Assembly (NCBI GenBank): GCA_038230215.1
Contig: JBBRNR010000001.1
Location: forward strand, 432,841-496,840
Length of the DNA stretch: 64,000 bases
DNA from: DASVRZ01 sp038230215
GTDB lineage: Bacteria > Verrucomicrobiota > Verrucomicrobiia > Chthoniobacterales > DASVRZ01
Direction of reading: 5' to 3'
This document shows, in pieces, positions 8,794 through 17,539 of the stretch. The notes under the pieces are model-generated. The model did not search any database, had not been told where the DNA came from, and saw only the letters and a program-made list of their open reading frames with translations. The position numbers were made by a program, and so were the translations under genes. How positions within the stretch are numbered: position 1 is the first letter of the stretch; the number at the start of each line of letters is the position of its first letter.

Positions 8794-9770
8794 AATCCTC
8801 CATCGAAATCCTCCGGCTGCGTCCGAGGCACGTTTTTCGAATCAGCCGTGGGGCCAAGGCGGATGTTAGCAATGTGATCTTGAAACTTTCCCATGCGGGT
8901 TGCATCGGAATCGGGGAAGCCTCTCCCAACGCCTTTTACAACGAGACTGCGGACGACGTCGCCAGCCGACTTACATCGCTTTCCGACTGGCTCACGGGCA
9001 TCACCATTTCCAGCGCGGAAGACATCATTTCGCTCTGGCCCGCCATCTGGCAGCGCGTGCAACCATCCCGCGCCGCCGCCTGCGCCGTCGATCTCGCGCT
9101 CTGGGATTGGCTGGCGCAATCTCGGTCTGTCACGCTCTCAGAATTGCTTTGGAACGAACCAGCGCGCCCGGTCACGAGCTGCGTCACCCTGGGACTTTCC
9201 GAGCCCGAGGAACTCGACGCCAAACTGACCGAACTCGCCGGTTTCCCGCTGATTAAAATCAAACTCGACCGCAAAAATCCCGTCGAACTCGTCACCCAGA
9301 TTCGCCAACTAACTTCCGCTCGACTCGTGGTCGATGCGAACGCCGCCTGGGACGCCGAAATGCTTTCTAACATCGCACCGCAACTCGCCTCACTCGACGT
9401 CGAATTCATCGAACAACCGCTCCCGCCCGGCGCTGATTTCACTGCCACTCGACCGCCTGTTTTCGCCGACGAAAGCTGCGTCACCCCTGAAGACGTGGAC
9501 CGTCTGCCCGACGTATTTTCCGGGTTCAACATCAAGCTCGTCAAATGCGGCGGCAGCACGCCCGCGCTCGAAATGCTGAAGCGCGGCCAACGTCGCGGAC
9601 TCCGCACCATGACCGGCTGCATGTTAGAAAGCAGCGTCCTCATCGCCGCCGGCTACGCCCTCGCCCAACGCACCGACTACGCCGACCTCGACGGCGCCTG
9701 GCTGCTCCATTCGGAGCCGTTCGGGCGCGTCCGCTTCACCAATGGCATCATCACTTCCTTATTGTCTTGA
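8790..9770 (+). CDS. Dipeptide (L-Ala-D/L-Glu-type) epimerase, enolase superfamily
   Basis: The start is GTG at 8790, giving a GTGA overlap with the preceding stop; the product of 326 residues begins KSSIEILRLRP. Muconate-lactonizing-enzyme features are all in place: catalytic KIK in LIKIKLD, metal-ligand strands VVDANAAWD, EFIEQPLPP and VFADES, and the second-base lysine in NIKLVKCGG. This is the pattern of L-Ala-D/L-Glu epimerase and related dipeptide epimerases, which process murein-derived dipeptides. Substrate specificity inside the family cannot be fixed from sequence alone. Three CTAAC/GTTAG pentamers lie in the second half of the gene. Confidence 0.85.
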   Translation: MKSSIEILRLRPRHVFRISRGAKADVSNVILKLSHAGCIGIGEASPNAFYNETADDVASRLTSLSDWLTGITISSAEDIISLWPAIWQRVQPSRAAACAVDLALWDWLAQSRSVTLSELLWNEPARPVTSCVTLGLSEPEELDAKLTELAGFPLIKIKLDRKNPVELVTQIRQLTSARLVVDANAAWDAEMLSNIAPQLASLDVEFIEQPLPPGADFTATRPPVFADESCVTPEDVDRLPDVFSGFNIKLVKCGGSTPALEMLKRGQRRGLRTMTGCMLESSVLIAAGYALAQRTDYADLDGAWLLHSEPFGRVRFTNGIITSLLS

Positions 9771-9865
9771 GATTAATTTCTCCCTCCTTCTAGGCTTCTC
9801 GAACTAGCAAAAAGAGGCGATCCGCTATTCCCAGCGGAAAAGTTTTCTGCTTTCCTCGGAGGTCC

Positions 9866-10735
9866 ATGAATCTCCTCACCTGCGATCTTCCCGGCATCCC
9901 GAAACTGCGCAGCGGCAAAGTCCGCGAAGTCTTCGATCTCGGCGAGCAGTTGCTGATCGTGGCGACGGACCGCATTTCGGCTTTCGATTGTGTGTTTCCC
10001 GAAGCAATTCCCGGCAAGGGCGAGGTGCTTACTCAACTCAGTCGCTGGTGGTTCGAGCAGTTTCCTAACATTGCAAATCATTACATCTCGGCGGACGTGG
10101 ACGAGTTTCCAAGCGAGTTGCATCCGTATCGGAAGGAGCTGGCCGGGCGCTCGATGTTGGTGAAAAAGACCACGCCACTTCCAGTCGAATGCGTCGTGCG
10201 CGGCTATCTCGCTGGCTCCGGCTGGAAGGAATATCAAACCTGCCGCACCGTCGGCGGACATCCCGCGCCGATGGGAATGCAGAATGCGGACATTCTGCCC
10301 GCGCCGCTTTTCACGCCATCGACCAAGGCCGATGAAGGTCACGATGAAAACATCACCTGGGATCGGTGCGTGGAGATTCTGGGTGCTAACATTGCCCGCC
10401 AAGTGCGCGATTTCAGCATCGAGCTTTACACGAGGGGCCGCGACATCGCTGCTGCGAAAGGGATCATTATTGCGGATACGAAGTTTGAGTTTGGGCTGTT
10501 AGATGGCGAGGTGATTTTGATCGACGAATGTCTCACGCCCGATTCGTCGCGCTTCTGGCCGGCAGATTCCTATGCGCCGGGATCGAATCCGCCCAGCTAC
10601 GACAAGCAGTTTGTGCGCGATTATCTGGAGACTCTCGATTGGGATAAAACTCCGCCCGCACCGTCGCTGCCTGCGGAGGTGATCGCGAAGACGTCCCAGA
10701 AATATCGCGAGGCTTTTGAGAGGCTAACGCGATGA
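9866..10735 (+). CDS. purC: Phosphoribosylaminoimidazole-succinocarboxamide synthase
   Basis: PurC joins aspartate to CAIR in an ATP-dependent step of purine synthesis. The 289-residue product has the SAICAR synthase N-terminal glycine loop (RSGKVREVFDLG), ATDRISAFD, the VECVVRGYLAGSGWKEY segment, and LIDECLTPDSSRFWP near the C-terminus. This longer form, with an extended C-terminus, is widespread outside the enterics. A clear Shine-Dalgarno (GGAGG, 4 nt before the ATG) precedes the start, which is uncommon among genes here. It stands alone rather than in a pur operon; a REPIN follows. Confidence 0.96.
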   Translation: MNLLTCDLPGIPKLRSGKVREVFDLGEQLLIVATDRISAFDCVFPEAIPGKGEVLTQLSRWWFEQFPNIANHYISADVDEFPSELHPYRKELAGRSMLVKKTTPLPVECVVRGYLAGSGWKEYQTCRTVGGHPAPMGMQNADILPAPLFTPSTKADEGHDENITWDRCVEILGANIARQVRDFSIELYTRGRDIAAAKGIIIADTKFEFGLLDGEVILIDECLTPDSSRFWPADSYAPGSNPPSYDKQFVRDYLETLDWDKTPPAPSLPAEVIAKTSQKYREAFERLTR

Positions 10736-10751
10736 CGCGCGAAGCTCATGT

Positions 10752-10888
10752 TCTGGGGAGCGCAGGCCGCTGGCCTGCAGTTTTTGGGGGCTCCCCCAAA
10801 ACATTTTTCTGGCACGTTAGACCTTGCACGAGTCAATGTGGCAGGCGGGCCGCCTGCCACTGCAGGCCAGCGGCCTGCGCTCCCCAGA
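10752..10888. repeat. REPIN (inverted REP doublet) A
   Basis: Two arms, 10752-10781 and 10859-10888, are perfect inverted repeats of 30 bp. Each arm carries a GGAG foot followed by its own hairpin, GCAGGCC-gct-GGCCTGC. Between the arms lie two more palindromes: TTTTGGGGG/CCCCCAAAA at 10782-10801, and GTGGCAGGCG/CGCCTGCCAC at 10838-10860. A GGAG/GTAG foot plus an imperfect hairpin, paired head to head, is the definition of a REP doublet mobilised by RAYT transposases. It fills the purC-xerD gap and could act as a terminator or mRNA stabiliser. Confidence 0.8.
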
Positions 10889-10902
10889 GATTGTCTTGAC
10901 CG

Positions 10903-11793
10903 ATGCAAGAGGACATCGACGACTTCCTGCTTTTTCTAGCGGTCGAGCGCGGGCTCTCGACTAACTATCAGCTCAATGTCCGCATTTCGCTGGAGCGGTT
11001 TGTTGGCTGGCTCCAAAAAAACACCCGGGTGACGGCGTTCTCTAAAGTGAATCTGGAGCACATCACCGAACATCTGGCGCATCGCAAACGCAGTGGACTC
11101 GCTGCGGGTTCGATTAAACTCATCATCGTATCTTTGCGTATTTTCTTCCGGTTTCTGGTAAAGGAGAAGCGCGTAAAGGCCGACATCGCTGGCGTCCTCC
11201 CGCTGCCACGACTCACCCGGTTTCTGCCGGAGACGCTGAATGAAATGCAAGTCGAGAAGTTGTTAGGCGGGCTGCCGACCAACCATCCGACGGCACTGCG
11301 CGAGCGAGCGATGATCGAGTTGCTCTACGCCAGCGGTCTGCGGGTTTCCGAGTTGGTGAATGCGCGTCTGGAAAACATCAATCTGGAGGAAGGCTGGATT
11401 CGCGTGATCGGCAAAGGCGACAAGATGCGGCTTGTGCCCGTCGGCAAACGCGCGCTGGAGGCGATCCAGAATTATCTAACTGTGGAGCGACCGCGCGTCG
11501 TCTCGAAGAAGACTGGCAGCGAGATTTTTCTGAACCGGCGCGGCACGAAGCTGACAACCGTTCGCATCTGGCAGATCGTGAAGCAATCGGCGAAGTTTGC
11601 CGGCATCGACACGAATGTCTATCCGCACTTGCTGCGCCATTCGTTTGCAACTCATTTGCTAGGAAACGGAGCCGACTTGCGCATCATTCAAGAGATGTTA
11701 GGTCACGCTGATATCGCCACAACCCAGATCTACACCCATGTGGATCGCGACCATCTGAAATCGATCCATCGCAAGTTTCACCCGCGAGGTTAG
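10903..11793 (+). CDS. xerD: Tyrosine site-specific recombinase XerD
   Basis: A 296-residue tyrosine recombinase with an N-terminal SAM-like core-binding domain (about 1-95) and a C-terminal catalytic domain. All catalytic residues are visible: Arg147 in ASGLRVSEL, the beta-hairpin lysine in GKGDKMRLVP, His242 and Arg245 in HLLRHSFATHL, His268 in LGHADI and the nucleophile Tyr277 in TTQIYTHV. Length and the GHADIATTQIYTHV signature fit XerC/XerD, which resolve chromosome dimers at dif, rather than a phage integrase. XerD is preferred by overall resemblance, but XerC cannot be excluded. No dif-like site was recognised nearby. Confidence 0.88.
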   Translation: MQEDIDDFLLFLAVERGLSTNYQLNVRISLERFVGWLQKNTRVTAFSKVNLEHITEHLAHRKRSGLAAGSIKLIIVSLRIFFRFLVKEKRVKADIAGVLPLPRLTRFLPETLNEMQVEKLLGGLPTNHPTALRERAMIELLYASGLRVSELVNARLENINLEEGWIRVIGKGDKMRLVPVGKRALEAIQNYLTVERPRVVSKKTGSEIFLNRRGTKLTTVRIWQIVKQSAKFAGIDTNVYPHLLRHSFATHLLGNGADLRIIQEMLGHADIATTQIYTHVDRDHLKSIHRKFHPRG

Positions 11794-11797
11794 TTTT

Positions 11798-12109
11798 TCA
11801 TTCGACTTCCACTTCGATCCCGCCAATCCACTTGACGAAAAGGTTGTAGATGGCGGCACCAACAATGCCTGTAATGAAGCCCATCAAACCGTAGAAGATC
11901 GGCATGAAGATCATAAGTCCCAGGCCAAGCCCCGCAAACATGGCTCCAGGCGTTGCGGGCATGTTAGGCTGCTTGGGGATGAAAGCTCCAGCCAAGGCAA
12001 TGACGCCGAAAATTGGTACGAAGATCAGACCCATCGCTCCATAGAGAGCTCCTAACATTTTTCCCAATTGCATCGGGGCGATGCGGACGAGACGTTTTTT
12101 GAGAGCCAT
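11798..12109 (-). CDS. Small conserved membrane protein
   Basis: A 103-residue protein with a basic N-terminus (MALKKRLVRIAPMQLGKMLG), two long hydrophobic segments separated by a Pro-rich loop, and a C-terminal amphipathic part ending KWIGGIEVEVE. The RIAPMQLGK start and WVGGIE-type ending are shared with a family of uncharacterised bacterial membrane proteins; I know of no function. It lies 12 bp upstream of mqnD on the same strand in gene order (mqnD first), so the two may be cotranscribed. It converges on xerD with 4 bp between. Confidence 0.75.
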   Translation of the reverse strand: MALKKRLVRIAPMQLGKMLGALYGAMGLIFVPIFGVIALAGAFIPKQPNMPATPGAMFAGLGLGLMIFMPIFYGLMGFITGIVGAAIYNLFVKWIGGIEVEVE

Positions 12110-12121
12110 AAGATTCGGATG

Positions 12122-12988
12122 TTAGCTAACGAATTCCAATTCCACGGGAGCTGGAATCAGGCCGGCTTCGCTGGCTGCACCTAGAAATGTGGTGATCGCT
12201 TTTCTACCGGTGACGCCGTAGTCGAGCGTGTAGTCGTTGACATACATGCCGATGAATTTGTCGGCCATCGCAAGGTCGAGTCCGCGTGCCAGGGGCATCG
12301 AATGTTGCACGCCCGCGAGCCGGTTTTTGAGGCCGTATTCGATGCTGTCCTTCAGCACGATGGAGAGTTCGTGGCGGATTTCGGGTTCGATGTCTTTGCG
12401 AATGACATTGCCACCGAGCGGGAGCGGCAGGCCGGTGCTGCGTTTCCACCATTCGCCCATGTCGAGGAGGAGCTCGAAGCCGTCGGCGGCATAGGTGAGC
12501 TGGCCCTCGTGAATGATGAGTCCGACATCGGCGCGTCCGTCTTTCACCGCAGCAAAAATCTCATCAAACGGCACGACGATGTAATCCACTTCGCCCACAA
12601 ACAGCCGAAGGGAAAGGAACGCGCTCGTCCGTGTGCCGGGGATCGCCACAGTGCGACCTTTCAACCAGGCGCGCACTCCTTCGTCACTCTTCGAAGCGGG
12701 CAAATTTGCGGTTGGCAACCCGACTAACATCGGCCCGTAACCGTCGCCCATGCTGGCTCCGCAGGTGAGCAGTGCGTATTTATCGAGCACGTAGGCGTAG
12801 GCGTGGATCGAGACGGCGGAAATGTGCAATTCCCCGCGCGTCGCCCGGTCGTTGAGCGTCTCGATGTCCTGGAGAATGTGCTCAAACTCGAAGCCACGCA
12901 GGTCGATTTTTTTCTCCGCCATCGCGTAAAACATGAACGCGTCGTCCGGATCGGGGGAGTGTCCGAGGGTGAAAAATTTTTGAGCCAT
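12122..12988 (-). CDS. mqnD: 1,4-dihydroxy-6-naphthoate synthase (menaquinone, futalosine route)
   Basis: A 288-residue periplasmic-binding-protein-fold enzyme. The N-terminus LGHSPDPDDAFMFYAM, followed by HILQDIETLNDRA and the SMGDGYGPMLV block, is typical of MqnD/MqnA. These enzymes act in the futalosine route to menaquinone, MqnD cleaving cyclic dehypoxanthine futalosine. SPDPDD favours MqnD over MqnA. The methionine before AQKFF (12988) is chosen; a 19-codon extension is open upstream but unlike the family. The gene implies menaquinone as respiratory quinone, which fits the alternative complex III at 49-57 kb. Confidence 0.88.
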   Translation of the reverse strand: MAQKFFTLGHSPDPDDAFMFYAMAEKKIDLRGFEFEHILQDIETLNDRATRGELHISAVSIHAYAYVLDKYALLTCGASMGDGYGPMLVGLPTANLPASKSDEGVRAWLKGRTVAIPGTRTSAFLSLRLFVGEVDYIVVPFDEIFAAVKDGRADVGLIIHEGQLTYAADGFELLLDMGEWWKRSTGLPLPLGGNVIRKDIEPEIRHELSIVLKDSIEYGLKNRLAGVQHSMPLARGLDLAMADKFIGMYVNDYTLDYGVTGRKAITTFLGAASEAGLIPAPVELEFVS

Positions 12989-13029
12989 GACGGCGAGTCT
13001 AAGGGAAAGATTAGAGTGCCGCCAAGTTT

Positions 13030-13509
13030 TTAACCGTTTCCCCAAGGCTGCAATTCGTGGCTGAGCATCTCCTCACCGGCGAAAACGAAGCGTCCGTCCA
13101 TCTTTTCTCCGGCCAGAATCTGCGGCAGCCAGAGCGCGTCGTCCTGCCACATTTCGCCGTAGGGAATCGCCTCCAGCTCGCACCAAAACGGGTCCGCCTC
13201 GGGAGTCGCATGTGGCTCGCCCTCGTGCGCGAACGCCAGAAAAACGGAGCATTGGAGCTGGAATCCATCGGTGAAATGAAAGGACAACTCCGCCACATGA
13301 CGCGGCTCGAGCGGTGTCACACCCACCTCCTCCTGAGTCTCGCGAATGGCGCAGGCGAGCGCCGTTTCACCCGGCTCGATTTTTCCGCCGGGCGCGTTAA
13401 CTTTGCCAATGCCGAGCCCGCGCAGTTTGTGAATCAGAAGCACACGGCTGCCCTCAATCACAAAACAGAGCGTCGCTCGTTCTTGCGGAATCCAGTTATT
13501 CCAATCCAT
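13030..13509 (-). CDS. Nudix hydrolase, MutT/MTH1-like (8-oxo-dGTPase type)
   Basis: A 159-residue protein with a complete Nudix box at about residues 41-64 (GGKIEPGETALACAIRETQE then EVGV). The stretch before it, KLRGLGIGKVNAPGGK, resembles the MTH1/oxidised-purine triphosphatase subgroup, which removes 8-oxo-dGTP and related nucleotides. Later residues are acidic and Trp-rich (EADPFWCEL), also as in that subgroup. It is divergent from the BtpA-like gene and 41 bp upstream of mqnD in the same direction. Exact substrate is not certain. Confidence 0.85.
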   Translation of the reverse strand: MDWNNWIPQERATLCFVIEGSRVLLIHKLRGLGIGKVNAPGGKIEPGETALACAIRETQEEVGVTPLEPRHVAELSFHFTDGFQLQCSVFLAFAHEGEPHATPEADPFWCELEAIPYGEMWQDDALWLPQILAGEKMDGRFVFAGEEMLSHELQPWGNG

Positions 13510-13568
13510 CGGGGGACAGCGTAGGATGGTTTTCTCGATCCGAAAACCAGGAAATCAGGAGAAAAAAT

Positions 13569-14351
13569 ATGAAAACTCTCATCGGCATGATTCATCTCGG
13601 GGCCTTGCCCGGCACACCGCGATCGCAGTCGTCCGTGGCCGAAATCGCGCGCCGCGCCGTGGCCGAGGCGAGGATTTATCGCGAGGCCGGATTTCCCGCG
13701 GTGCTCATCGAAAACATGCACGACACACCGTATCTCGCGCGTGAAGTCGGACCGGAAATCGTCGCCTCCATGACCATCGCCGCGCAGGCCGTGCGCACGG
13801 AATTTCCCGGGAAGATCGGGCTGCAAATTCTCGCCGGAGCGAACGAGTCCGCTCTGGCCGTGGCGCTGGCAGCGGAGTTGCAGTTCATTCGCGCCGAGGC
13901 CTTCACCTTCGGCCACGTCGCCGACGAGGGTTGGATGGATGCCTGCGCCGGGCCTCTCCTACGCTATCGACGCGCCATCGGGGCAGACGCCGTGGAAGTC
14001 TGGGCCGACATTAAAAAGAAACACGCGTCGCACGCGCTCACCGCCGATATTTCCCTCGGGGAAACCGCTGCCGCCGCCGAATACATGGGCGCGAGCGCGG
14101 TGATCGTCACAGGCCGGGTTACGGGCGACGCTCCTAATATCGGCGACTTTACCGATCTCCGCTCGCACACATCGCTCCCGGTCGTCATTGGCTCCGGCAT
14201 TTCTGAATCCAATCTAACTCAACTGTGGCCTCTGGCAGACGCGTTTATCGTTGGCTCCAGTCTGAAAAAAGGCGGCCACTGGCACGGAGACCTCGACCCG
14301 CGCGCTACGGAATCGCTTGCCAGTGCCGCCGCGCGACTAACCGTTTCCTAA
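13569..14351 (+). CDS. BtpA/SgcQ-family TIM-barrel protein
   Basis: A 260-residue protein beginning KTLIGMIHLGALPGTP, the signature of the BtpA family (BtpA of cyanobacteria is needed for stable photosystem I; SgcQ is a sugar-locus homologue). Further barrel strands are seen: GFPAVLIENMHDTPY, EVWADIKKKHASHA, AVIVTGRVTGDAPN and VVIGSGISESN. Biochemical function of the family in non-phototrophs is unknown; a phosphosugar-related TIM-barrel activity is likely from the fold. It ends 1 bp before the histidine kinase gene, so both are probably in one operon. Confidence 0.8.
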   Translation: MKTLIGMIHLGALPGTPRSQSSVAEIARRAVAEARIYREAGFPAVLIENMHDTPYLAREVGPEIVASMTIAAQAVRTEFPGKIGLQILAGANESALAVALAAELQFIRAEAFTFGHVADEGWMDACAGPLLRYRRAIGADAVEVWADIKKKHASHALTADISLGETAAAAEYMGASAVIVTGRVTGDAPNIGDFTDLRSHTSLPVVIGSGISESNLTQLWPLADAFIVGSSLKKGGHWHGDLDPRATESLASAAARLTVS

Positions 14352-14352
14352 C

Positions 14353-15786
14353 ATGCGGCTTCCCGGCCTCCGCAGCATTCACTGGAAGGTGTTTGTCTCG
14401 CATCTGCTCATCCTCATTCTTCCCTGCAGCTACCTCATTTGGACCGCCCGCGGCGTGGTCGAACGCGCCTGGCTACAATCCACCGAGGAAGGCCTCATCG
14501 ACGTCGCCACCATCACCGCCGGCGTCTATGCGAAGGCCGTGGAAACCGGAACCGCCAATCCGGCTTTCATTCGATTCGGACTCAACTCTGTGATTGAGGG
14601 GCTGCGCGCGGGCAAACCTCTCAAGTCACGCATTTTTGGCAGCGAACGCACCGCCTTCGATCTCGAACTCATCCTCTGCGACGACAAAGGCCAGATCGTT
14701 TACGACACGCTCGGACGCACAGGAAAATTGCACACCAACGACGTTGTCCAAGCCCGACTCGGCAATTACGGCGCGCGCTGGGAGCACATCGATGGCACGG
14801 TGAAACTCTACAGCACAGTACCAGTCCGCGTCGGTGATCGCATCGTCGGCACCGTCACCGCAGTCAAGCCCACGAAGCGCATCGCAGTCTTCATCCTCAC
14901 CACCCTCCTCAAGTTCGCGATCCCGGTGATGCTGGCTTTTTCGCTCGCCGCGATTTTGGCCTACGTCATCTCCGGCTACATCACGAGGATTGTTAGACAA
15001 CTCGCCAGCCAGGCCGAGTCGATTGCCGCCGGACACCCTAACATCAAACTGGAAACCTGGACCCGCAGCGAACTGGGAATGCTGGCCCGCGCTCTGGAAA
15101 AGATGCGACTCAAACTCGAGGGCAAGGCCTACGTCGAGGACATGGTGACCAACCTTTCCCACGAGCTAAAAACCCCGCTCGCTGCCATTCGTGGTGCTGC
15201 GGAAATTTTGGAAGATTCCGAACAGCCGGAAGTGCGCCAGCGTTTTCTAACTAACATCCAGCACGAGGTCGCACGGCTCGATCAAATCGTTGGCAACGTC
15301 CTCGCCCTCAGCCGCGTGGAAAGCCAGCGCTCGACTAACATGGCCATCGACATTGCCGCCATCACGCGGACCTTGGCACAATCCCACGCCGTCCGAGCCA
15401 CAGCGCTGCAATGCGACTTCCATGCCGATGTCGCCGTGGGCGAGATTTGCCTAACCATCGCCACGCAACAATGGCAACTGCTCTGCAACAATCTCCTCGA
15501 CAACGCCCTCCGCTTCAGTCGGCCTGGAGGCGCTGTTAGTCTGCGGCTCAGTCTCGAAAACGACATCATTGTTCTCGAAGTCAGCGACCAAGGCGTTGGC
15601 ATCGAACCCGACTTGCTCCCGAAGATTTTCGACCGCTTTTTCACGACGCCAGCGCCAGCCACGGGGGAGCGCGGCACCGGGCTCGGGCTCGCCATTGTTA
15701 GATCTATCGTCGAGAGCCACCAAGGCACGATCACAGTACAACCTAACTCGCCTGCGGGCACCGTTTTCCGGGTTAAGTTTCATTGA
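14353..15786 (+). CDS. CreC-like sensor histidine kinase
   Basis: A 477-residue membrane kinase: TM helix at about 11-31, a CreC/PAS-like sensor region (about 32-175), a second TM helix near 185-212, HAMP-like linker, a HisKA domain with phosphoacceptor His270 (NLSHELKTPLAAIRG), and HATPase with N-box NNLLDNALRFS and G boxes (GVGIEPDLL, GTGLGLAIV). The segment GKAYVEDMVTNLSHEL closely resembles E. coli CreC, and a CreD-like gene lies downstream, so a Cre-type envelope/carbon response is likely. No response regulator is adjacent, which is unusual. Confidence 0.85.
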   Translation: MRLPGLRSIHWKVFVSHLLILILPCSYLIWTARGVVERAWLQSTEEGLIDVATITAGVYAKAVETGTANPAFIRFGLNSVIEGLRAGKPLKSRIFGSERTAFDLELILCDDKGQIVYDTLGRTGKLHTNDVVQARLGNYGARWEHIDGTVKLYSTVPVRVGDRIVGTVTAVKPTKRIAVFILTTLLKFAIPVMLAFSLAAILAYVISGYITRIVRQLASQAESIAAGHPNIKLETWTRSELGMLARALEKMRLKLEGKAYVEDMVTNLSHELKTPLAAIRGAAEILEDSEQPEVRQRFLTNIQHEVARLDQIVGNVLALSRVESQRSTNMAIDIAAITRTLAQSHAVRATALQCDFHADVAVGEICLTIATQQWQLLCNNLLDNALRFSRPGGAVSLRLSLENDIIVLEVSDQGVGIEPDLLPKIFDRFFTTPAPATGERGTGLGLAIVRSIVESHQGTITVQPNSPAGTVFRVKFH

Positions 15787-15850
15787 AATCTTCTCGTAAA
15801 CTTCGCGCTAGCTTCATCAGAACTTCACAGAGCCCCGCCAGAGTCGGCGC

Positions 15851-17476
15851 ATGTTTTCACGCACATCCGCTCTCGCCCTCCTCCTCATTTTCCCGCAACT
15901 CGCACCTGCCGCAGACGCGCCCGGCAAGGTAGAACTTTCGCTCAGCCAGTGGCAGGAAACCATGGCGCGCTTAACCAAAGCCGAGACGCCGCTACCAGCA
16001 ATCGAAAAGCCAGTCGCGCCCTGCCCGGCGATCATTTCCAGCGAGCGCTGCGAGGTGTCCTGGCAAAATGGACAATGGCGGCTGACCACCGATTTTGAAG
16101 TTGAGGTCTTGCAGGATCGCTGGCTCATTCTTCCCCTCGCCGACGCCGGACTTCCATTGTTATCGAGCCAGGTTTCGGAGGGCCGGATTATCACAAAAGA
16201 CGGTGCCTGTGCGCTGCTGACTAACAAACCGGGTCCAGTCAAAATCCGGCTCGTTCAGGAAACGCCGCAACCCATCGAGGATCTGGATTTCTGGGTATCC
16301 TCGGCGACTTCCATTCAGGCGCACCTAACATCAACGGAGCCCGGCCTGCATCTCACGCTGAACGAAGCCGCCCTAACCTCCGCCCCACTCGCCGTGGCTC
16401 CGGCGGAAAAGGAGCGCACTCCACTGCAATTCCGCCGCACTACGGTTCCGGCAGTGGAGAAAAAAGACCTCACGCCCGGAGTCTGGGAGAGTCGTTCCGA
16501 GACGCAGATCGCCTATGAGGACGGACGCCTGAATTACCACCATCGCGTCGTCCTGCTCTGCACCAGCGGAAATGATTCCGCAGCCACGCTCTTGCTTCCG
16601 CCAGACTGCATTGTCCTGCGCGTTGCAAGCGAGGAGCTGGATCGCTGGGAAGCCACTGCCGCGCAAGACCACATCGCACTGCAACTCGATTGGAAAAAAC
16701 CTGGCGCTCGGCAGCGTATTCTCTTCGTTGATGTGGCGCGCTCGCAACCTAACATCATGGCAAACTGGCCGCTCAACTCTCCGCAGACCGGACAACCCCA
16801 GCCGGAAGTCTGGCAGCTAACCATTCCCTCCGGACTGCGCACGACGGTTCCAGCGGAGCATCCATTGGCCGCGTCGCTCTCCACCTGGATGCAGGAGAAG
16901 CTAACAGGAAATGACGCCCCAGTTTTCCAGGCTTTGGCAGGTGTTAATATCCCTGTGACTCCGCTCAAAACAATCGCGCTGGCCGAGGCGCGGATCGAGG
17001 CGGCCAGGTTCTCCAGCGAACTCGCAGCCGGTGGCGGAATGCTCTCGGATGCAACCCTCGAAATTGCCGCTACGGAGAAGACGACAGTCGATCTGCAATT
17101 TGAAAAAGACACGCGCATCATTTCCTGCCGCGTCGCCGGACAACGGCAAAACCCACTCGATTTGGGTGACGGTCGCATCCAACTGAGCCTGCCAGCGGCC
17201 CGCGATCGCATCTCGGTGGAACTCACTTTTTCCCAACAGCTTGTCGCGTTCGATCCGGCCAGCGGCCAGGTGCGACTGACCATGCCGCAGACGCCGCTTC
17301 TAACCAAGACCGCAAGTTGGAGGGTTCGGCTGCCCGACGGGCTCTCCCTGAGCGCGTTCGATGGAAGCGTGGTTGCCGATGCCTCGGGCGCGAGCGGCGA
17401 GCTGCATTTCCAGCAGGAGCTTTATCGCGACACCGCGCCGCTGGCCATTCTCTTCTACCAAAAGAAAATCAAATGA
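15851..17476 (+). CDS. Secreted/periplasmic hypothetical protein in the cre-like cluster
   Basis: A 541-residue protein with a cleavable signal peptide (MFSRTSALALLLIFPQLAPAADA). The mature part is rich in beta strands, with no CXXCH, GH or protease motif that I recognise. It sits between the CreC-like kinase and the CreD-like membrane protein, so it may be the periplasmic partner of either. Many CTAAC pentamers are present. The last codons overlap a tiny frame: ATG at 17473 opens a 20-codon ORF (MKLTNIELRLAKLLTSKRKN, stop at 17535) that fills the gap to the next gene and could couple translation. Confidence 0.75.
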   Translation: MFSRTSALALLLIFPQLAPAADAPGKVELSLSQWQETMARLTKAETPLPAIEKPVAPCPAIISSERCEVSWQNGQWRLTTDFEVEVLQDRWLILPLADAGLPLLSSQVSEGRIITKDGACALLTNKPGPVKIRLVQETPQPIEDLDFWVSSATSIQAHLTSTEPGLHLTLNEAALTSAPLAVAPAEKERTPLQFRRTTVPAVEKKDLTPGVWESRSETQIAYEDGRLNYHHRVVLLCTSGNDSAATLLLPPDCIVLRVASEELDRWEATAAQDHIALQLDWKKPGARQRILFVDVARSQPNIMANWPLNSPQTGQPQPEVWQLTIPSGLRTTVPAEHPLAASLSTWMQEKLTGNDAPVFQALAGVNIPVTPLKTIALAEARIEAARFSSELAAGGGMLSDATLEIAATEKTTVDLQFEKDTRIISCRVAGQRQNPLDLGDGRIQLSLPAARDRISVELTFSQQLVAFDPASGQVRLTMPQTPLLTKTASWRVRLPDGLSLSAFDGSVVADASGASGELHFQQELYRDTAPLAILFYQKKIK

Positions 17477-17539
17477 AACTAACTAACATCGAACTCCGAC
17501 TCGCCAAACTTCTAACCTCAAAACGCAAAAACTAAATTT

